Part shown: positions 12,601 to 24,500 of the stretch, one piece after another
Numbering within the stretch: the stretch's first letter is position 1
Layout of the letters: every line of letters starts with the position of its first letter
Assembly: GCA_032358165.1 (NCBI GenBank)
Contig: JAALGY010000038.1
Coordinates: 2,046,001-2,110,000 of the forward strand
Direction of reading: 5' to 3'
Source of the DNA: Diplosphaera chodatii
Lineage: Eukaryota; Chlorophyta; Trebouxiophyceae; Prasiolales; Stichococcaceae
Length of the DNA: 64,000 nucleotides
Notes under the pieces: generated by a model
The model's database searches: none
Told to the model about the DNA's origin: nothing
The model's input: the letters and a program-made list of their open reading frames with translations, nothing else
Made by a program: the position numbers and the translations under genes

Positions 12601-13133
12601 GGCGGGGTCAGGGTCGTCGGATCCACCGCTGGAGGCCGCTGCATGATGGCGGCGATCTCGGCGCCCGCCTCTGCGGGGTTGGTGGCGCCGCCGGACTGCG
12701 CGCGCTCAGCAGGCACGTCCCGGAAGGCTGCCAGGGCTGCGGCCTGCGGTGGCGTCAGGCCGGCAGCCTGGCTGTGCTGCTGCTGATGCTGCTCATCTGG
12801 CAGGGATGCGGCCTGTGACATGCAATTTGCAGCAGCTCAGACGCCCCTCATTGCATGCAGCCCATGCCGATGGAAGAACTGCCGGCCCCACCCAGTGACA
12901 TCCCGAGCAGGTTCAAAGCGATTGACATCAGTACACACGGGGCCTCTGGCTACCTGCTCAGGGCGCCAGTGGTTGAGCGCCTCCATCTCGCCATGCGTGG
13001 TGTTCCAGATGGGATCGCCGCCCATGCTGTGCAGGCTGGTCACAGAGGCGTTGCGGGGCACTTGAGGCAGCACCCCGACGTCGCTGTGCTCGCTGGGCCG
13101 CTGTCCCAGAGGCTGCTGCTCAGCCATCTGCAT
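6698..13133 (-). CDS. Three-RRM RNA-binding protein with Q-rich and SHGNLQQL-repeat regions (SPEN/FPA-like layout)
   Basis: Exon 1 is 13133-12954 (MQMAEQQPLGQ) and exon 2 is 12812-11690, a low-complexity region with GSHGNLQQL repeats. A WVMQGRCPPP-containing exon follows. Three RRMs come next, with RNP-like strands RHLWIGGL / PIAFVSF (about 11.25-11.06 kb), ARLWLGNI / GYAIVVF (10.63-10.49 kb) and RHLALSNL / VHILF (9.92-9.56 kb). Each RRM is followed by a short PL-V-F strand such as QQPLVVKF or SKPLAVHF. Downstream are LNRLNPNNIHYD, a KRMSKPEKEALWAQDR helix and long Gln/Ala/Leu stretches. The end is QCEYYGGQRF with TGA at 6698. Three spaced RRMs plus a low-complexity tail resemble plant FPA and animal SPEN/RBM15 proteins, which act in RNA processing. 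No SPOC domain is visible, so the family call is tentative. RNA binding itself is well supported. Confidence 0.8.
12108..12490 (-). repeat. Tandem 54-nt coding repeat (alternating LGSHGNLQQ / LGSSSNLRQ units)
   Basis: Two adjacent copies of a 54-nt unit start at 12267 and 12321 and are nearly identical. Further degenerate copies extend on either side. On the minus strand each unit encodes 18 residues made of a SHGNLQQLG half and a SSSNLRQLG half. The repeat lies inside exon 2 of the RRM gene, keeps its frame, and is likely prone to length change. Confidence 0.85.
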
Positions 13134-13872
13134 GTGGCACACAAGTGTTACGGACGGTCGTGGAGCCGGGATCCAACAGCGAACCTTGGTGATGTGTGCT
13201 AGTGATGTTGGAATGGTTGAGCGCGCTCCGCGGTTGGAGTTCCGCTCCAAGAGGAATTTCTGATGTTGGTGACGTGCCTCAGTGGCCAGTGTGTGGCGAC
13301 CTGTTTCCGCAACGCCTGCCCGCCCAGCGCAGCCTCCGCCCACCGCCTTCTCCCAAGCTGCAGACCCAGATCAGATCACTGCTCGATGCCGCATTGGCAT
13401 GGCTGGCGCCACGGGAGCGTGCGTCCGACAGGAGTGCAGACAGTCGCCACTCAGTGTGTTCGGAAGATACCACAGGCTGCAGACTGAAGGAAGACAATTT
13501 GCTGTGGATCAGTTGCACAGGTCCGGTTGCACACCATTCAAGGTGGTTTGTACAGCCATTTGCAGCTTTGAGTTGCAGATGGACACCGACTGCTGGCCCG
13601 AAAGCATTGGGCAGGGGTGCTGCAAACGCCAGCGGGGTGATCGTCAACAAATGTTTAGTAATTTACAGCCCAGAGGTCATGATGAGGTCGTTTCCACTCC
13701 AGGCGCTCTAGCGCCGACTGTGTGCACACAGGACAGCCGGGTGCTGACACGCACAGATGCTTGGGAGGGCAGTTGCGGTTTCGACCAACCCAGCTGCATG
13801 TGTGCATTGCGCTGTGCTGTGGGCGCTTGCCGATCGACGCTGCGGCAGCGCACTCCACATTGCGCGCGCTGT
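13134..13872. promoter_or_regulatory. Divergent intergenic region between the RRM and Nudix genes
   Basis: About 740 bp separate two start codons pointing apart. A long open frame on + (13196-13711) and one on - do not link to either neighbour and look spurious. No specific motif was identified. Confidence 0.35.
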
Positions 13873-14998
13873 ATGACATCTGCCTCCGCTGAGGGCGATG
13901 CGCACTCATCGGATCGCAGCTATCCGAAGGTCCCTCGTGTGGGCATAGGAGCCGTGGTGCTGCGCCGTGGCCCTGGAACAGCAGAGAAGGAGGTGCGCAC
14001 AGCGGCCTGTATGTAAGCATGCATGCTGTGAGTCTGCGCGAGAATAGACATCAGTGTCGATGATGTTCTCCTCCATACATCAACTACCTTGACCGCGCAG
14101 GTGCTGCTGATTAAGCGGGCAAAGCCGCCCAATGTTGGGTGGTGGTCCTTCCCCGGCGGCGGTCTGGAACTGGGTGTGTCCCCTGCCAAGCCCAGGACCC
14201 GCTTGCTGCAGGGTGTCCTGTTGCAGAGCGTGTGCAGCAACCGCTTTGGTGCTGACCGCAGGCGAGAAGATCGTGGACTGCGCTGTCCGGGAGGTGCATG
14301 AGGAGACGGGCATTGTGCTGGCGGACTGCGGTGCCGAGCCGGATGGTGCGTGCGCAGCATTGCCACCACCACGAGACACTATCTGTATGTCAAACGTACA
14401 ATGGCAGCATGGGGTGTAAGTAGAGTCCGACTGCATGAGTGAAGCTGCATGTGTGCAGGGTTGTATGGACGCCGGCCGTGCTCACTGGCCAGCCCGGTGC
14501 CCTTCGCCGCTGCTGACGTCATTCACCCCGTCGGCGCACAGACCCCAGAGTTCCATTATGCTATCATTGAAGTGAGGCCGTGGGGAGCCGTTGACCCCAG
14601 CACGGCATCTGCATGTTGCCACAGGCGTGGCCGTCCATCTTTCCTGTGCAAGTAGAGTCATACGCGTCCGTGCCCATGTTGAGCTTTGATCGGTGGTGTC
14701 TGCAGGTGGCAGCTACTCCCGTGGACCCTGCTGCAGAGCCGCAGCCCAGCAGCGACGTCAGCGACGCCAGATGGTTCCCAGTCGATGCCCTGCCGTCCCT
14801 GCAGGGTGAGAGCCCGCAACCTGAAGATCTGCTGCATGCCGCCCAGCATGTCTGTCAGAGTCTGAGTCCGGTGCGTTCCACTCCAGCTGAGTATTGGTGC
14901 ATGTACCATGCCAGCACGTTGCCACCTGGTCCGCAGATCTGACGATTGGCTGCGCAAGTATTGCCAAGGAGGCAGCTATCCGCTTTGACCCTGCATGA
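13873..14998 (+). CDS. Nudix hydrolase
   Basis: Six exons join in frame: 13873-13992, 14101-14173, 14262-14345, 14459-14571, 14706-14805 and 14937-14998. The product is about 180 residues. The Nudix box G-x5-E-x7-REVHEETGI forms only after splicing exon 2 (FPGGGLELG) to exon 3 (EKIVDCAVREVHEETGI), which strongly supports that intron. Before the box are VGIGAVVLRR and VLLIKRAKPP; after it, EFHYAIIEV and a DARWFPVDALPSL strand typical of MutT-like enzymes. The family cleaves nucleoside diphosphates linked to another group; the substrate cannot be told from sequence. There is no obvious targeting leader, so a cytosolic location is assumed. Confidence 0.87.
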
Positions 14999-15549
14999 GC
15001 AGTACACGTCTTTGGACACGGCCGTCCTCACGGTATTGGCACCCATGAAGGACTACAGATGTGAGGCTTTTGCCCTGGACTGGGCAGTGCAGTGCTACTG
15101 TGTTGTCGACACCTGCTGCCAGCACCTGGTGCCAACAGCATGACCACCATGCAGCATCTGCCTGTGCAGGTACCCTGAGTGAACGAGGCCAGGAACCCCT
15201 GCATGTGCAACAGCCAAGGCCACTGTGACAATGCTGCGTGTGCTGGAGGGACCATGCCTGTGACGGTGTGAAGAAAGCCAGTGGTCCGTGCGTCGTGCTT
15301 GTTGAATCAAACAGGAGCGCTAGTCCCATGTGTTCCATATATAGACGGTGCAAACTGGTGCTGCCCGGCAGACACAACAGCCACCTGGTGCAGCAACATC
15401 CTGACTGCCGCTGCAGCTCTAAGCAGAAAGGACGACCACAATCATGCAACCCTGGGCATGCCGAAGGAAAGGGTAAAGCAGAAGCGGATCGGTCAGTTCA
15501 AGATCCTGCCTGCACACGGGGTTCACACAACAGTGCCCATTTTGCTCCT
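14999..15549. other. Convergent 3' region with no gene seen
   Basis: The stretch lies between the Nudix stop and the stop of the ankyrin gene, which face each other. It probably contains both 3' UTRs. I see no further coding exon. Confidence 0.4.
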
Positions 15550-18500
15550 TCAATACAACTGGTGCTCCTGCTGTGCAAAGCCGGAGCTGCGAGACACAGT
15601 CTTCGCTGTGCTGTGCGGTAGGTCCGCACGAGTGGCCTGCTGCGGCGGCGCCTGCAGCTGCGGCTGCTGTGCAAAGTGCTGCTGCTGATGTAGTTGCTGC
15701 GGGAGCTGCTGCTGCTGCTGCTGGTGCAGCTGGGGCAGCAGGTTCAGGAAGGACGTATATGCAGAGGCGCCAAAGCCGCCGCTGTAGTTTTGGCTGCCGG
15801 CGCCACCGTTCAGGCCGCTGCTTGTGCCGTTGCCAAGCGGCTCGATGCCACCCCCAAAGGCCTTGGCCACAGCATGCTGCTGCGGATGCGGCTGCAGGGG
15901 CTGGCTGCCGCCGAACATGCCGCCGCCCGGCTGCTGCGCGAAGTGCGACTGCAGGAAGTGGGGATTCACAGCCTGGTTCCCTCCAGCACTGTCCAGGCGA
16001 CCTGCAGCGCCGGTGGGCAGCCCGCCGCTGGTTCGGCTCACGCTTGGCCCAGCAACTCCCGACGAGGCGGGGTGGCTGCTGCCACTGCCCGCAAAGCTGG
16101 TAGAGCCTGCAAAGGGAGACGCGGCCGTGCCGCCGCAGAAAGCGGCCGAGAGTGGGGGAGTGAGGCCGATGCCGCCGCCGCCAACAGTGCTGCTGGGTGC
16201 CCCGCTGTACTGCTGGCTGCCCGGTGCAGGGGCGGCGCGCTCGGCGCTCAGCGGGCTCAGGCCGTGCGAAAAGTCCTGCCGCTGCGGCGGGGCGCCGGCG
16301 GCAGGTCCCCACAGCGACTGCTGCGCGCCCTGGCTGTGCATGTGCACCGGCGCCGGCAGCCCCTGGGCAGGCTGCTGCATGCTGGACTGCTGGTGCGGCG
16401 GCGCGGTGGCGAGGCTGTTGGGGCCGGCGGCGGCGTGCTGCTGCGGCGCGATGTCAGCGGACAGGCGGCCGCTGCCCAGGCGACCAAACGCTGCGCCGCC
16501 GGGCTCGGCGTAGGCCGCGCTCCCGGGCTGGCTGCCAAATGCGGAGGCGGACCTGCGCATAAAATGGACCAGCAGTGAGCACTGCACTCGGCATCTGAGA
16601 AAGCTGCTGCTGTCGACCGAGGGGCGGCGCGCGCTTGCGGGGCGCTGCGTGGGGCGACCAGCACCTGCTGCTGCCGGGGGTGGCGAAGCCGGAGGAGCGC
16701 CGGGCGGTGGAGATGCTGGGCGGCAGGGGCAGGGGGGTGCGGGACTCCTCGTCGTCGAACAGCGACGACACGATGTCCACCGGCATCTGCTCGGGCGGCA
16801 GCGACGGCAGGCGCTGCAGCGGCAGCAGCTGCATGACCACGGACAGCAGAAGTTTCCACTGGGCATGGCGGACATGACTGCCACTTCACTACCTGCTGGA
16901 CGCAACATGCAAGCGCCAGTGATCAGGCGGGGCAATGCAGATGGTTGGTGTAGCTGACCTGAGCAAAGCCAGGGGGCGGGGCGCGGCTCTGAGGCGGCTT
17001 CCCTGCCTGCTGGTGCTGCTGCGGAAACTGCAGTTGCAGCTGCGCCAGCGGCTGCGGCTGCTGGCCGCCGCCGCTGGTCTGCAGCAGCGTTGGCTGCGGC
17101 TGCTGCGGTGCAGGGGGCGTTGCCCCAGCAAAAGCGGCGAGCCCGGGCTGCAGGAAGGAGCTGGGGCCTGTCGTCCGCCCAGCAGATGCCGCTGGCTGCG
17201 CGGCAGCAAACTGCTGCATGCCCAGGCCGCCAGTGGGAGGGTCAGCTGCGCGGGGCGAGGACGCGTAGCCCGCCGATGCCGCAAAGCCAGCCGAGGCAGC
17301 GGGATAGGCCTGCGAGGCCTGGTTGAAGCCACCCGATGGGGTGCGGCTGTGCTGGGGCCCGGCCCACTGCATGCCCTGGCTGACCGGCGCGTGCGGTGCG
17401 TGGGCCACGCCAGCGCCCCCCGCCGGCTGCGTGCTGAACAGCGACTGGGCGGCGGCCGCGGGGTTCAGCCCCTGCTGCGCAGCGGCGAGGGCGTCTGCTG
17501 AGGGCCGCCGCGTGTGGGGAGCAGGCGCCACTACAGGGTCGCCACTGGACGGACGGCCGTCGCTGGCGCCAGACTGCCGCAAGCCCTGGGCGGCTGCCAC
17601 GGGCACGAACAGCCCGTACCCGCCCTGCCCCGGCTGCTGCTGCTGCTGCTGCTGCTGTTCCGGCTGCTGCGGGGGCGGCGGCGGCGGCGGCGGCAGCTCC
17701 GAGGGGGTGCGGCCGCGGCTGCCCCGGCGCAGCGGCGAGCGTGGCCCACCCTCCGCCGGAGTCGCCGCCTGCTGCGCCTGCTGCGCCCGGCGGCCGTGCT
17801 GATCCTGCTGCTGCTGCTGCTGCCCCCCGCGCCTGCGCCCGCCCCGCCGGCTGGGGGACGCCGCCTCCGGCGCCGGCGCGGGCGGCTGCTGCTGCTGCGG
17901 CGCTGCGGGGGCCGACGGCGGCGGGCGCGGCTGGGACTGCCAGGCGCTGAGGCGAGCCGGCGGCTGCGGCTGCGGGTTTGGCGGCGTGTAGGGCCTGGGC
18001 GGCGGCTTTGCCGGCTGCGGGGCGTGGTGGGGCTGCGGCGCCGGCTGCGGCGTCGGCGGCGGCGCTGGCTGCGGCGCTGCGCTCTTCCCGTGGATGCGGT
18101 GCGCCTCGGGAATGGCAGACTGACCGCCTGCGCCGCTGCTGATGCTGCCGCCGCCGATGGGCTGCTGGGTCTGCGCAGGTTCATCCGGCTCAGGGGGCTC
18201 CAGCAGCGTGTGCAGGCGCTTGCGCACCTACAGTTGCAGGTGGAGGAGGTCACACTAGGTCAGCGGGACGTTTCCAGTGCACAGTTCACCGGACTATCTG
18301 CTAGCATGATAGTCAACCCAGGTGTGGAAAGCGCTCCAGTATTTTTCCCAAGGTACATGGGCACCACGCCCCTACACAGGGTTTTATGCACCTTTTTGGC
18401 ATACTTGGCGCCGACAGCCGCCTCCACTGCCTGCTCGATCGCCCTGTCCAGGTCCTCTGCAAGCACAAAACTGGATGCTTGCACGTGTGCAGACTACACT

Positions 18501-21500
18501 TGCCAGCGCCGTATGGGGTGCAACAACAAGGCTGCACCACCAGCCCAGCGGTGTGCTGCAACCACTGTATGCTGGCGTACCATGATGCCAAACAGCACCG
18601 CAGCGCATAGTTGCAGGTGTGCCCGCTCAGGCACGTGGCCATGCCACGGAAGCTCCGAGGCTAGGCTCTCCAGCTGAGATGCTCAGCTGAGTCACTCATC
18701 GAGGGAATGAGGGGCGTACCCAGGATGCTGGCAATCGTGTCCAGTCCGGCGGCTGCCCCGATGTCCAGCAGGTTGGCCGCCTGCGTGACGGCGCCATCAA
18801 GCGACTCACGTGCCGCCTCCTGCTGCCTCTGCGCCAGCTCCTCGGCGCTGGGCGGTGGCGGCTGCTGCGGCTCGTCAGCATCCGCTTCCTGCTGCCTGTG
18901 CGCCTGCCTGGCTGCATCCAGACACGGCTGCTGCTGGGAGCCCTGCTCCGGCTGCTGCCGCTGCTGCTTGTCTGCTGTCCGCTGCCTGGGCACCGCCGCC
19001 GCAGAGCTCTCCGGCCGATGTGCGGGCTGCAGACCTGGAGCGGGGCCCGCAGGTCGAGCGCCGTCCGGCGCGGCGGCAGCCTGGCTGTCTGCGGGCGTCG
19101 GCCGGGGCTGCTCAGCGGCAGGTGCCGGCGCCCCCGGCTGGTTGGCTGGTGCCGCCCCTGCTGGAGGTGCTGCGTCGGTGACAGGAGGCGGCGGCGGCTG
19201 CCTGTGTCCGTTCATGCCGGGCTGCTGTGCGTCCGGCTGCGCCACGGCATCCCGCGCTTCCGCTGTGGCGCCGTCCGCTGCGCCCTCGCCCGCATGCACC
19301 CGCGAGGGCCGCCGCTTCTTCTTCCGCTTCTTCACATCCCTCCTGCGGACGTGCACACATGTGCTGAACTCCCAGCACTTGACTGCCAGCACAGGCAGTG
19401 CCACACGGCTGCACAAGTTGTCGGTGCAGCATCTAAGTGACACACAGGGTCAGAACACGCTGCAATTTCCCCGTGTGCTGGACACACAGACTTGCACGCA
19501 CCCCTCCTCCTCCAGCTCGAGCTCCTCCAGCAGCGCCGCCATGTTGGCTTCGGCGTCCGCGGCGGACGGCGCGCCGCCGGCGCCGACGTCCGCCACCGCC
19601 GCCAGCGGGGAGCGCCCGGCCGCGCGCGCCAGCATGCCCTCCTTGTACGCCTTCTTCAGCAGGATGTTGAGCCCCGTCTGCTGCGCAGGCAGGACGCCGG
19701 GCACAGTGTGATGGTGCTGGTTCGCCACACGCCACACGCCGACGCTCACTGGCATCCAGTGCGATGTCATGCGCAGCTGGCAAAACCTGTGTGCTGTCGA
19801 TGGCCAAAGGAGTGCAAACGGGGTCCGGCAGCATCACACCCGGTTGCTCCTGCATGCCGGAGCACACCCGCGGAACGCTGGCAGGCCCGACGGCCCCGCG
19901 CTGCGCACCTGCTGCTGGGAGGACTTGCCGTGCTGGCCGCACAGCACGAAGGCCGCGGTGGCGCCGTCGATGCCGTCCGCCCGGGCGCGGTAGTCGCACC
20001 CCAACCGCGCCAGCGTCAGCATCATCTCCCGCTTGTTGGCCATCGCCGCGTGGTGCATCGCGGTGCCTGCAGCACGCCGGCCCCAGGTTGCCTCTGGGCC
20101 ATCACCAGGAGCAGGACTGCGCGATATGAGCACGCCTGGCGACCACCTCATCACACAGGGTGCACCCTGAGGCTGCAGGCAAGACGCCACAGCCAGCACA
20201 GTTGCGCAACACTGCTGTCGAGTCGGCATCTCGCGCACCGCCCACGGAGTCGCGGCTGTTGACGTCGGCGCCCAGCTCCACCAGCTGCAGCACCATCGCC
20301 CGGTCCCCGCACCCAGCGGCCAGGTGCAGCGCGGTCCGGCCCTCCGCGTCCACCGCGCCCAGCCCCGCCCCCAGCCGCGTCAGCCGCGCCGCCACCGGCA
20401 GCAGCCGCCCGCGGTCCTGCGCACACGACGCGCCCGCGCTCAGCGGGGCCCCGCTGTGCTGGCGCGCCGCCGCCCGTGACGCCGAGCAGGCACCCGTTCC
20501 TGCGAGGTGGCACACCCCGGCGGGCCTGGCTGCAGGGATGCGCCGCTGCCAGCCCTTGCCTGCTCCATGGACGACAGCTGCAGCGCCTCCGTCTTGCGCA
20601 GCAGCGCCTCCAGCCCAAACTCCCAGTCCTGCATCTTCGCGCCGGAGGCTGCAGCACAGGGCGATGCACTCAGTGCCTGTGTTGCCTGCGGCTGCTGCAC
20701 GGTGGCGAAGCATGCATGGTGCTCGACACCTGCCACGACGGGACCAACAATGCCAGTCCAGCCTGACCCAGGAAGACTACCACACAAGGAACGCGATGTC
20801 TTGGTAAGCTTTGAGTGCAAACTGCACAGGCACCTGAGGTGGTGGAGAAGGACGAGGGTCCCGGCCCGACGTCGGGCACGGCTCCGGCGGCAGGCGGCGC
20901 GCCGCCCGCGGCGGCGGGGGCGGCGCCGCCCCCGCCGGAGCGCCGCTTGCCGGCACGCTTCAGCAGCTGCATCAGGCCCAGGCCCCTCCAGTCGGCGGCG
21001 GCCGCGTGCGGGGGCGTGCCCTCCGGCGCGCCCGCCGCCAGCCCGCACAGGTTCGCCAGCATGTCCTTCTGCCCAGCTGCACGCACGTCGACGGGCAGTC
21101 ATGACCACACTTGATATGTTGAGTCGGATGTGCCCGCTGCACGCGCATCGACGGCAGAGATGGCACACTTGAGATGTGGAGTCGGATGCGCTGTGGCAGA
21201 CACAGCAAAACTCGCGTGCAGAAGGCGTCAAGAGCAGAACTGGCCGGGAGAGCGGGTTAGAGCAGAACAAGCAGCAGGTGAGCCGAGTCTGGTCGTTGCG
21301 CGATGCTGTTGTGCGCACCGAGGGCGGCCCAGGCGAGGCCCGTGCGGACGGGCACCAGGCCGTCGGTGCGGGCCGCAGTGTTTGATATCGCCGCCTGCGC
21401 CGCCTGCTGGCTGGCCGTCAGCTGCTGCCCGCCGGCTGCGCTCGACCCGCCGCCGGGCACGCCGTTCGCCTGCCCGCCAGCGCCGCCGTGGTGGTGCCCG

Positions 21501-24500
21501 TTGGCCGTGCTGGCAGTGCTGCCGCCCGTGATGAGCCGGTTGCTCGGGGCAGCAGCGCTGCCCCCTGAGCTGCCTTGGCTGGGTGGCATTGCAGCGAGCG
21601 CGGAGTAGGTGCCATGCGCCGCGTTCTGCAAGGGCGTGCACCCCGTGATATCCTGTGCATTGAGGTCTGCCCCGAGCGCCACCAGCGTGTCAATGGCATC
21701 AAGGAAGCCGCAGCCTGCACAGCCGCCATAGCAGGATGAGTCAGGGTCATCACAGAGAGCATGGCACCACATCAAAAGCACGAGCAGGGTTGTGATCAGG
21801 CGCACTGATAGCACAGGCAGCCAAGGGCGCAACACGGGTGCCCAGCAAGCCAGGGCTGCACCCGACCTGCCATGTAACGCAACTGTGCCAACATGCAACA
21901 TGTGCATGGCTGAACAACACGGCGGGTACACTTGTTGGGATGGAGACATGTCAAAGCGTTGTTTGTCTCGTGCTGGGGATAGGTTACGAACAAGTTTCAT
22001 CAGCACACCTGCAGCCAGGTGCAGCGGGGTGTTGGAGGCGTTGTCTCGCACGTCCACAGGGCAGCCCGCACGCACGAGGGCCTCGACGACAGCCGACTGT
22101 CCAAAGGCAGCAGCATAGTGCAGTGGCGTGCTGCCATCCTGCAGTTGCACACATGAGCGCCTGTGAGCACCACCTGCGGCATGTTCGGCCACTTCGCGCC
22201 CAGACAACATAACTCCATCACTGCAACGTTGTCACACAATCGCATGCAAGCCCACGAAGACACGACAGTGCCTGCCTTCGTTCGGGGCAGGATGTCGATG
22301 TCGCAGCGCATGAGGCGCTGCACGATGTCCACCCGGCCGGAGCGCGCGGCAATGTGCAGCGGCGTCTCCAGGCTGTTGGCTTCCGTGACCGTGCGCACGT
22401 CCGCCCTGTGCTCCACCAGCGTGCAGATGGCGTCCACATTCGCCGGGCCCTGCACACCGTCGAGCCGTCGAGCCCCCGTAAGCTTGCAGCAGGTGCACGC
22501 TGCTATCCCTTTCCTGGCAGCCAAGTCATGCAATCTGCAGGCTCTCTTGATGACCAGTACTGGCCACACCCAGGTTGCGCACACCAGCCCACAACCAGAC
22601 ATGCTGACGGCGGCTGGGGCACCTTCATGACGGCGAGCACCAGGGGGCTGAACCCCTTGACGGTCCTGGCCTCGATGTTGGCGCCCAGCGCCAGGAGCTG
22701 CGTGATGGCGTCGCACTGCCCCGCATCCGCGGCCAGGTGCAGCGGCTGGAAGTGGCCGCGCGTGTCGGCGGCGTGCACCGAGGCGCCGTGCTTCACCAGC
22801 ATGGCGACCGCATCCATGCGGCCGTGCATTGCAGCATAGTGCAGCGGTGTGCGCCCTGCACAACGGCAACCTAAGTTGTGAGCATCATTTAATTGTGGCT
22901 GTTGGAACATGTCAGACATGAGCATGTTCAGCATGCATGTTTCCTGTCGATTGCTGAAGCTGCTCACAGCAGCGTGCAGATGCACGCACCCAGGTAGTCG
23001 CGCTTGTCCACATCGTGCTGGTACTGGATGAGGCGCTCGATGGTGGTGACATGGCCTCCGTTGGCTGCAGCATGCAGCGGCGTGAACAGGTAGCCGTCCT
23101 GAGCGTCCACTTTCGTCTTCAGCTCCCGCACCAGCAAGTCCACTAACCCTGCCCATCCCTGCATGGACAGACATGGGCACCTGTTTTGAATGGTAGAATG
23201 AGACAAGATTGTTGAGCCTTCTACTACCGCTGACCAGCATGCAGACCGCCTGGTGGCAGCAGCAGAGCGTCAGCACGGAACCTGCGGCGCGTTGCCGAAA
23301 TCCTACATGACGGGATGCAAATGCATGTCGACAGGAGGCAAAAGGCCTGTCAGAGTTGCTGCGCGGCCCTTCTCCGGCGCGGAATGTCACCGGATGAGGC
23401 TCATCTGCGTGCCGGCGCCCGTGGCCGGAGCCCGGGCACAGCAAGCACGAAATTTCGCAACGGACCAGCAGCGCAGTCATCAACCAGGACTGGGAGTTTG
23501 TGACTATGATTGGTATAGTCGAGTGTACGTACTATAGAACAGATCCTGTTCGAGTATAGTCCGTGCAAGAATGGCTGCAGCTCCTGCTATATATGTGCAT
23601 ACCATTTCTGTGCATCTCAGTTATGGGTCTGCAGGCTACATGCAACGGCAAACTGCATGTGGTGTTGTGACATTGCGTTTGGGCGGCATGAGACAGAGCG
23701 ACAAGCACTTGCTTGTCTGAGCCATTGCGGGCAGCGGTGGGCATGCCGAGTGGCCGCTTGTCTCGGGTGCCGACACCCCCGACCGTCCAAACTCTGATGC
23801 GCCTACACTGGGGAGCAGCCCACCTGCTCGGCAGCGACGTGCACAGGAGTGCGGCCTTCGCCCGACTTGGCGCGTGGGTCGCAGCCCAGGTCGCGAGCGA
23901 GCGTGCGCACGGTGTCCAGTTGGTTCCAAGCCGCCGCACAGTACAGCGGCGTGCATCCGTCTCGGTCCAGAGCCGTCGGGTCGCAGCCCTGCAGCAGCAC
24001 ACAGGTGTCGGTAAGGCTGCAGAGGCCGCGAGTCGCGTTTGCCTGACAGGGGCGGCCGTGGCTGGGGCGGCGACGCCAGCCGCCGCCTGCGGCCTGCCCT
24101 GTAGTGAAAGTGGACCCACACCCTCCTGGCGCTGGTCGAAGCCGCGGAGGCGAAGCAAGGCTTGCAGCCTTGCATGTTTAATGCTGTGGTTACCCCCATG
24201 CTGCCACACCCATGTCGCAGTAGCCTTGCGATTATCAGGATAGTCTGCCTGGTAGGATTACATAATCCAATGTGTTCAGCACTTCCATCGGCCAGAACCG
24301 CTCACCAGTTCGCGCAGGGCGAGCACTGCCTCGATGTGGCCCTCCCCGGCTGCCACATGGATGGGCGTTGACAGCACCGAGTCTGTGACCGACACGCTGC
24401 AGCCAAGCGCGACCAGCGCCCTGATCGCTGCAACCTGCATGTTTGTCATGACGCACATCTGAGACCACAGCTTGATGTGAGATAGTTGTCAACGATGCAA

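Noticed and set aside
11745..12786. Long + strand frames of 276 and 297 codons
   Set aside because: They are antisense shadows of exon 2 of the RRM gene. Its GC-rich repeat lacks stop codons in several frames, and only the minus frame gives the ordered SHGNLQQL repeat and joins to the RRMs.
13196..14016. Long + frames upstream of the Nudix start
   Set aside because: They are open by chance in the divergent promoter region. The Nudix exon 1 starts at its own ATG 13873 and the upstream frames do not join it.
18230..19450. Splitting the ankyrin gene and the Q/P-rich tail into two genes
   Set aside because: Junctions EEEG|RDVKK, ASIL|EDLDRA and AKK|VRKRL all keep phase with good GT-AG sites, so one gene is simpler. 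RNA evidence could reverse this.
17514..19711. Long + strand frames of 387 and 334 codons
   Set aside because: They are shadows of the Q/P-rich tail of the ankyrin gene, giving Leu/Arg/Cys-rich translations with no family and no matching splice sites.
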